From NCBI GenBank assembly GCA_964017065.1, contig OZ024784.1, forward strand, positions 6,057,152 to 6,121,151: a DNA stretch of 64,000 bases, read 5' to 3'. The position numbers and the translations under genes are program-made. This DNA is from Haliclona indistincta. Taxonomy: Eukaryota > Porifera > Demospongiae > Haplosclerida > Chalinidae. A model generated the notes under the pieces. The model searched no databases and was not told where the DNA came from. It saw nothing but the letters and a program-made list of their open reading frames with translations. Of the stretch, positions 61,101 to 64,000 are shown piece after piece (the first letter of the stretch is position 1; the number at the start of each line of letters is the position of its first letter).

Positions 61101-62470
61101 TCAACTAAAGTCACTGGTTCTCTGCCTAATCTGTGGCTTGTTAGTTGATGTTCTTTTCTTGAACGAGAAGCCTTTAAAAGCCCCTGGAGTTATTTCTGGT
61201 TCTGGAGAGCCAGTAGAGAGGAGTGGAGCTGTCTTCTCTTTGAACTTTTTTCCCTTTTCTTCTTCTTCATTATCTGATGAATCATGAGAAGACCCTTCTT
61301 GGTCTTCCTCCTCCTCTTCTTCTGTAACAATTACTTCCTGGGGTCTGAAATAAAGAAAACGTGACATTGTGACACACAACGATTACCTATAAATGTACCA
61401 ACTGTCTTGAATCATAGCTGAATTGTATAAAAACTATGCAGATTTTTGGAGATACGTACCTAACTGCTACTGTAGTCCAACCTCCATATGGACTAACTAG
61501 CTTAGCAGATGGAGGCTCAAGACTTGCTTGATCAGCATCTCCTCTCTCTTCTGAAGATCTTTTTGAACCAATAATAGACTGTTGGTCAGTTGATGTAGTA
61601 GCACTAGTAGTAGAGGCAGCTGTAGTGGTGCAGGTGACGACAGGTGATGTGGCCGTGGCGCTACTAATAGAGGAAGTAGGTGTGACTGAGTCTGATGGTA
61701 GCTCCCATTGTGTTTCTGTATAGATTAAAGCATGAAACATAGTTGATACATGCAGACTGACCTCCAGTTGAAGAGTTGTAATAATATGGATATCCTTCAG
61801 GACTAACCAACTGTTGCCATGGTGGTGAGACCTGAGATGACGAGGCAGGTTGACTCGATCCACTATTGTTCATTTCTGTCTGTTCTTTATTCTTTGCCTT
61901 ATTTGCAAGATCCATTGAATGACGCATTAACTGTTGCTTTATCTGCACTTTCTCCTGTTCTCTCTCTATCTCAGCCCTCACAAGAGCCTCCTGTGACGGT
62001 ACTCCATAAGATATTTCCCGATTTTTACTCATCGACTTCAAGGCATCCTATCAGAGAAAGTATCACATTGTTAACTATAATGCTTTACTTATGACTGACA
62101 CTTTCAATCTTTGCCAGCATCGCAGCTGTTCTAATCTCTTCCTTTTCACGTTTGGCGGCATTACTTCTTGTCTAAGTAATAAATATTAGGACATGATGCA
62201 CAAAAGAGCATTTTATAATTTACTTGTCTGAGCATTCTTTCAACATTTCCCTTGTGCCTTCTCCCATTCTCGTGCATAGAAACACTCTAAGAAATCACCA
62301 TAACATAATGTTGACAAGAAATAGTAACTCACTCACTATGTTGTTTTCTCCAAACCAACATTTGCAGACGTCACAATAATGTCTAGGATTTGATTTCCAG
62401 TAGTCGGCCCTAAAGTATGTAAAAAAAACACTAAACGATAAATCTCAACTGCCCATACAGCCACTTACAT
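61101..62470 (-). CDS. WBP4: WW domain-binding protein 4 (WBP4/FBP21), start codon split by an intron
   Basis: WBP4 is a spliceosomal protein (pre-B/B complex). The first exon ends in AT (62470-62469) at a perfect GTAAGT donor; the next begins GGCCGACTACTGG (62409), so ATG is assembled by splicing and the protein starts MADYWKS exactly like the human one. The U1C-type zinc finger follows (HYCDVCKCWFGENN...H...H). Then KSMSKNREISYGVPSQEALV, a coiled region, and a single WW domain (PPWQQLVSPEGYPYYYNSST, GETQWELPSD) split by an intron. Then a Thr/Ser-rich linker, SPYGGWTTVAVRPQEV, an acidic run (EEEEEEDQEGSSHDSSDNEE) and the conserved C-terminus FKEKTAPLL, GFSFKKRTS, QIRQRTSDFS. Human WBP4 has two WW domains; only one is seen here. 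Confidence 0.93.
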
Positions 62471-62623
62471 TATGGTGGTATCGATAGGTGCGCTTTATTT
62501 AGATTTCGCGGTGTCTTGTCTCGTGGGCACGAATATATCCCGCCAAAGCGACTCGGCCGGTCCAGTGACAACGTGGTTTGTGCCTTCTATTTCTCGCTCC
62601 ATCTCCGTCTATCTAATAGAACT
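62471..62623. promoter_or_regulatory. Shared promoter interval WBP4 / SUMO
   Basis: 153 bases lie between the first base of the WBP4 start codon and the SUMO ATG. The interval is GC-richer than its flanks (GCCAAAGCGACTCGGCCGG). Bidirectional use is inferred. Confidence 0.45.
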
Positions 62624-63131
62624 ATGGCTGAAGAACAAAAGGTAATTGTATAACTTGTGGTGAGAGTGCCAGTGGTGCTGCTATGAGCACGTTCCTCCCT
62701 CATATAGCCTGATGTAAAACCATACTCAGCTGGTTCTGAACATATTAACTTAAAAGTTACCGGACAGGTCAGTTGTGATAATTTTCCTGGTCCGTTTTAA
62801 TCTAATCTCACACTCTTCTAGGATGGTTCAGTTGTTCATTTCAAAATCAAGAAGAACACACCATTGAAAAAGCTTATGAGTGCATATTGTGAGCGACAAG
62901 GGCTGCAGAAGAACGCCATCAGATTTATGTTTGATGGAAATCCTATTGACGAAAATCAGACCCCATTACAAGTAAGCAGTGTATCTGTGTGGTAGATACG
63001 AGTATGAACCTTCAAATACGGATGCTGTCTCAGCATTGCTATAGTTTACTATACACTTCTGTCTACAGTTGGAAATGGAGGACGACGACACTATCGAAGT
63101 ATTCCAGCAACAGACGGGTGGTGGGCTTTGA
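62624..63131 (+). CDS. SUMO: SUMO (SUMO2/3 type)
   Basis: Four exons (62624-62641, 62708-62767, 62822-62971, 63069-63131) give 96 residues. The protein is covalently attached to lysines by E1 (SAE1/UBA2) and UBC9. Landmarks: [76 protein letters not shown]. The ending QQTGG-GL means SENP processing removes two residues. It is nearer SUMO2/3 than SUMO1 ([18 protein letters not shown]). At the position of the SUMO2 chain-forming VKTE motif it has VKPY, so the consensus Glu is missing. Confidence 0.97.
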
Positions 63132-63410
63132 ATAAAAACAATTACTCAATGTTGTTTTACTTGTATTATGCAACACACACTCGCCTAAGTCATACTATTA
63201 TTCACTTTCAAGCACATTATATCCGCCAAGTTCCAAACTTCTTTTGATTAGTTACTGTACACAATATTATTAGTTACAATACAAACTTGACACAACATTT
63301 TGCCTGTACACTGAAAGATGAGGCAGAAAATTAAATAACTATAATATCTTTATACATTTCAACATCCACACCAAAACGTTGGTAATGTTCTAATTGGTGC
63401 CCATCTCTAT
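63132..63410. other. Convergent spacer SUMO / partial gene
   Basis: 279 bases between convergent stop codons, AT-rich, holding both 3' UTRs. Nothing else recognised. Confidence 0.5.
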
Positions 63411-64000
63411 TTAACTATCCAATGCATCGGCTGTCGAGGAATTATTAGTGTCCGTGATACTGGGAGCATCCCCAGCGCTTGCTTCCTCTCCCTGCACTGG
63501 TTCTGCTGGAGGGGATGGTGGCTTGAATGCTGTTGCCAGGGGATAGAGGGTATGGCAGCACTCATTAAACTCTTGCAAAGCATCAGTACAGTCACCATAT
63601 TCACCACCTCTGAGTTGGGTTTGGATTTTTAAACACATCTGTTAAGGAGGAAATAAATTAACATCAAGGCAAATGAAGCATGATGATTAAAGCATAATGC
63701 ATGCACTGATGTGTTCAGCCTCTGATCCTATATCTGTAAAATCATAAATAAAGACAACAGAGACTGAACCATTAATGCATGAAGATGACACTTAGTGCAG
63801 CATTGCAAGAACAGACTTGACACATTAGTGCATGAAGGTGTCGCTTCATAATATACCTTCAAGGAGCACTTCTTGTCTGGTAAAGAGGTCAGCAATCCAA
63901 TTACTTTCTCTCTACTGTCAGGATGTAGTCTGTACATGACTTGAGCACCTGTAGACAACAAACACTGACCAGCTGCATTAGACAGGTTCTGCACCACTGT
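63411..64000 (-). CDS. 3' end of an unidentified gene, truncated by the window
   Basis: The minus strand enters from beyond 64000. One coding stretch runs from the window edge to about 63858 (VQNLSNAAGQCLLSTGAQVM, YRLHPDSREKVIGLLTSLPD, KKCSLK) before a GTATAT donor. The last exon (about 63638-63411, after TCCTTAACAG) reads MCLKIQTQLRGGEYGDCTDA, LQEFNECCHTLYPLATAF, then a Pro/Ala/Ser-rich tail ending STADALDS. It looks helical and globular, but I do not recognise the family, and the 5' part is outside the window. Confidence 0.6.

Noticed and set aside
63949..63969. 21-base GTCAGT...CTACAG segment resembling an intron in the partial minus-strand gene
   Set aside because: Too short for splicing and in frame, so read as coding.

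Overview
The window is animal nuclear DNA, most probably from an early-branching metazoan and, in my judgement, a demosponge. The signs are AT-rich sequence, densely packed genes, very short GT-AG introns (often 40-70 bases), several metazoan-type genes (a cadherin with laminin-G and EGF-like modules, a multi-SRCR receptor, LONRF, KAT6, SMARCD) and abundant short inverted-repeat transposons. The species placement is an inference; the gene identities rest on residue patterns I could read after splicing the exons by eye. For RPS3, SUMO, CCDC169, NUDCD2, MRPL22, the cadherin and the membrane protein at 24324-28604, the spliced exons sum to an exact multiple of three, which supports the models.

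Layout. 1-7.5 kb: a cadherin-superfamily receptor (+). 7.5-11.7 kb: no firm gene; a 40-bp minisatellite and weak minus-strand exon candidates. 11.7-18.5 kb: a repeat-rich block with a decayed P-element-like transposase, a small unidentified minus-strand gene, a MITE, a 67-bp minisatellite, a 1.86-kb fold-back structure carrying a broken mobile-element ORF, and another MITE. 18.5-31 kb: POLR1E (-), CCDC169-like (+), SMARCD/BAF60 (-), an unrecognised membrane/His-rich protein (+), RPS3 (-). 31-45 kb: KAT6-type acetyltransferase (+), CLPB (-), NUDCD2 (+), LONRF (+) with a 3.2-kb intron full of MITEs. 45-64 kb: COMMD5 (-), an eight-SRCR receptor (+), cytosolic LARS1 (-), MRPL22 (+), a repeat plus glycine-zipper gene with frame breaks (+), WBP4 (-), SUMO (+), and the 3' end of an unidentified gene (-).

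The dominant organisation is head-to-head gene pairs sharing a short intergenic promoter. Seven pairs are separated by 64 to 289 bases between start codons: POLR1E/CCDC169, SMARCD/membrane protein, RPS3/KAT6, CLPB/NUDCD2, COMMD5/SRCR receptor, LARS1/MRPL22, WBP4/SUMO. Most conserved genes are housekeeping functions (Pol I transcription, chromatin remodelling and acetylation, translation, mitochondrial protein quality control, splicing, SUMO conjugation) with no pathway linking neighbours; shared promoters are the likelier link.

The least explained items are the 16-residue-repeat/glycine-zipper gene at 59.7-61.0 kb, the N-terminal membrane/C-terminal His-rich protein at 24.3-28.6 kb, the WBP4 start codon split by an intron, the fold-back at 15.9-17.8 kb, and a set of MITE families whose target-site duplications can be read directly.
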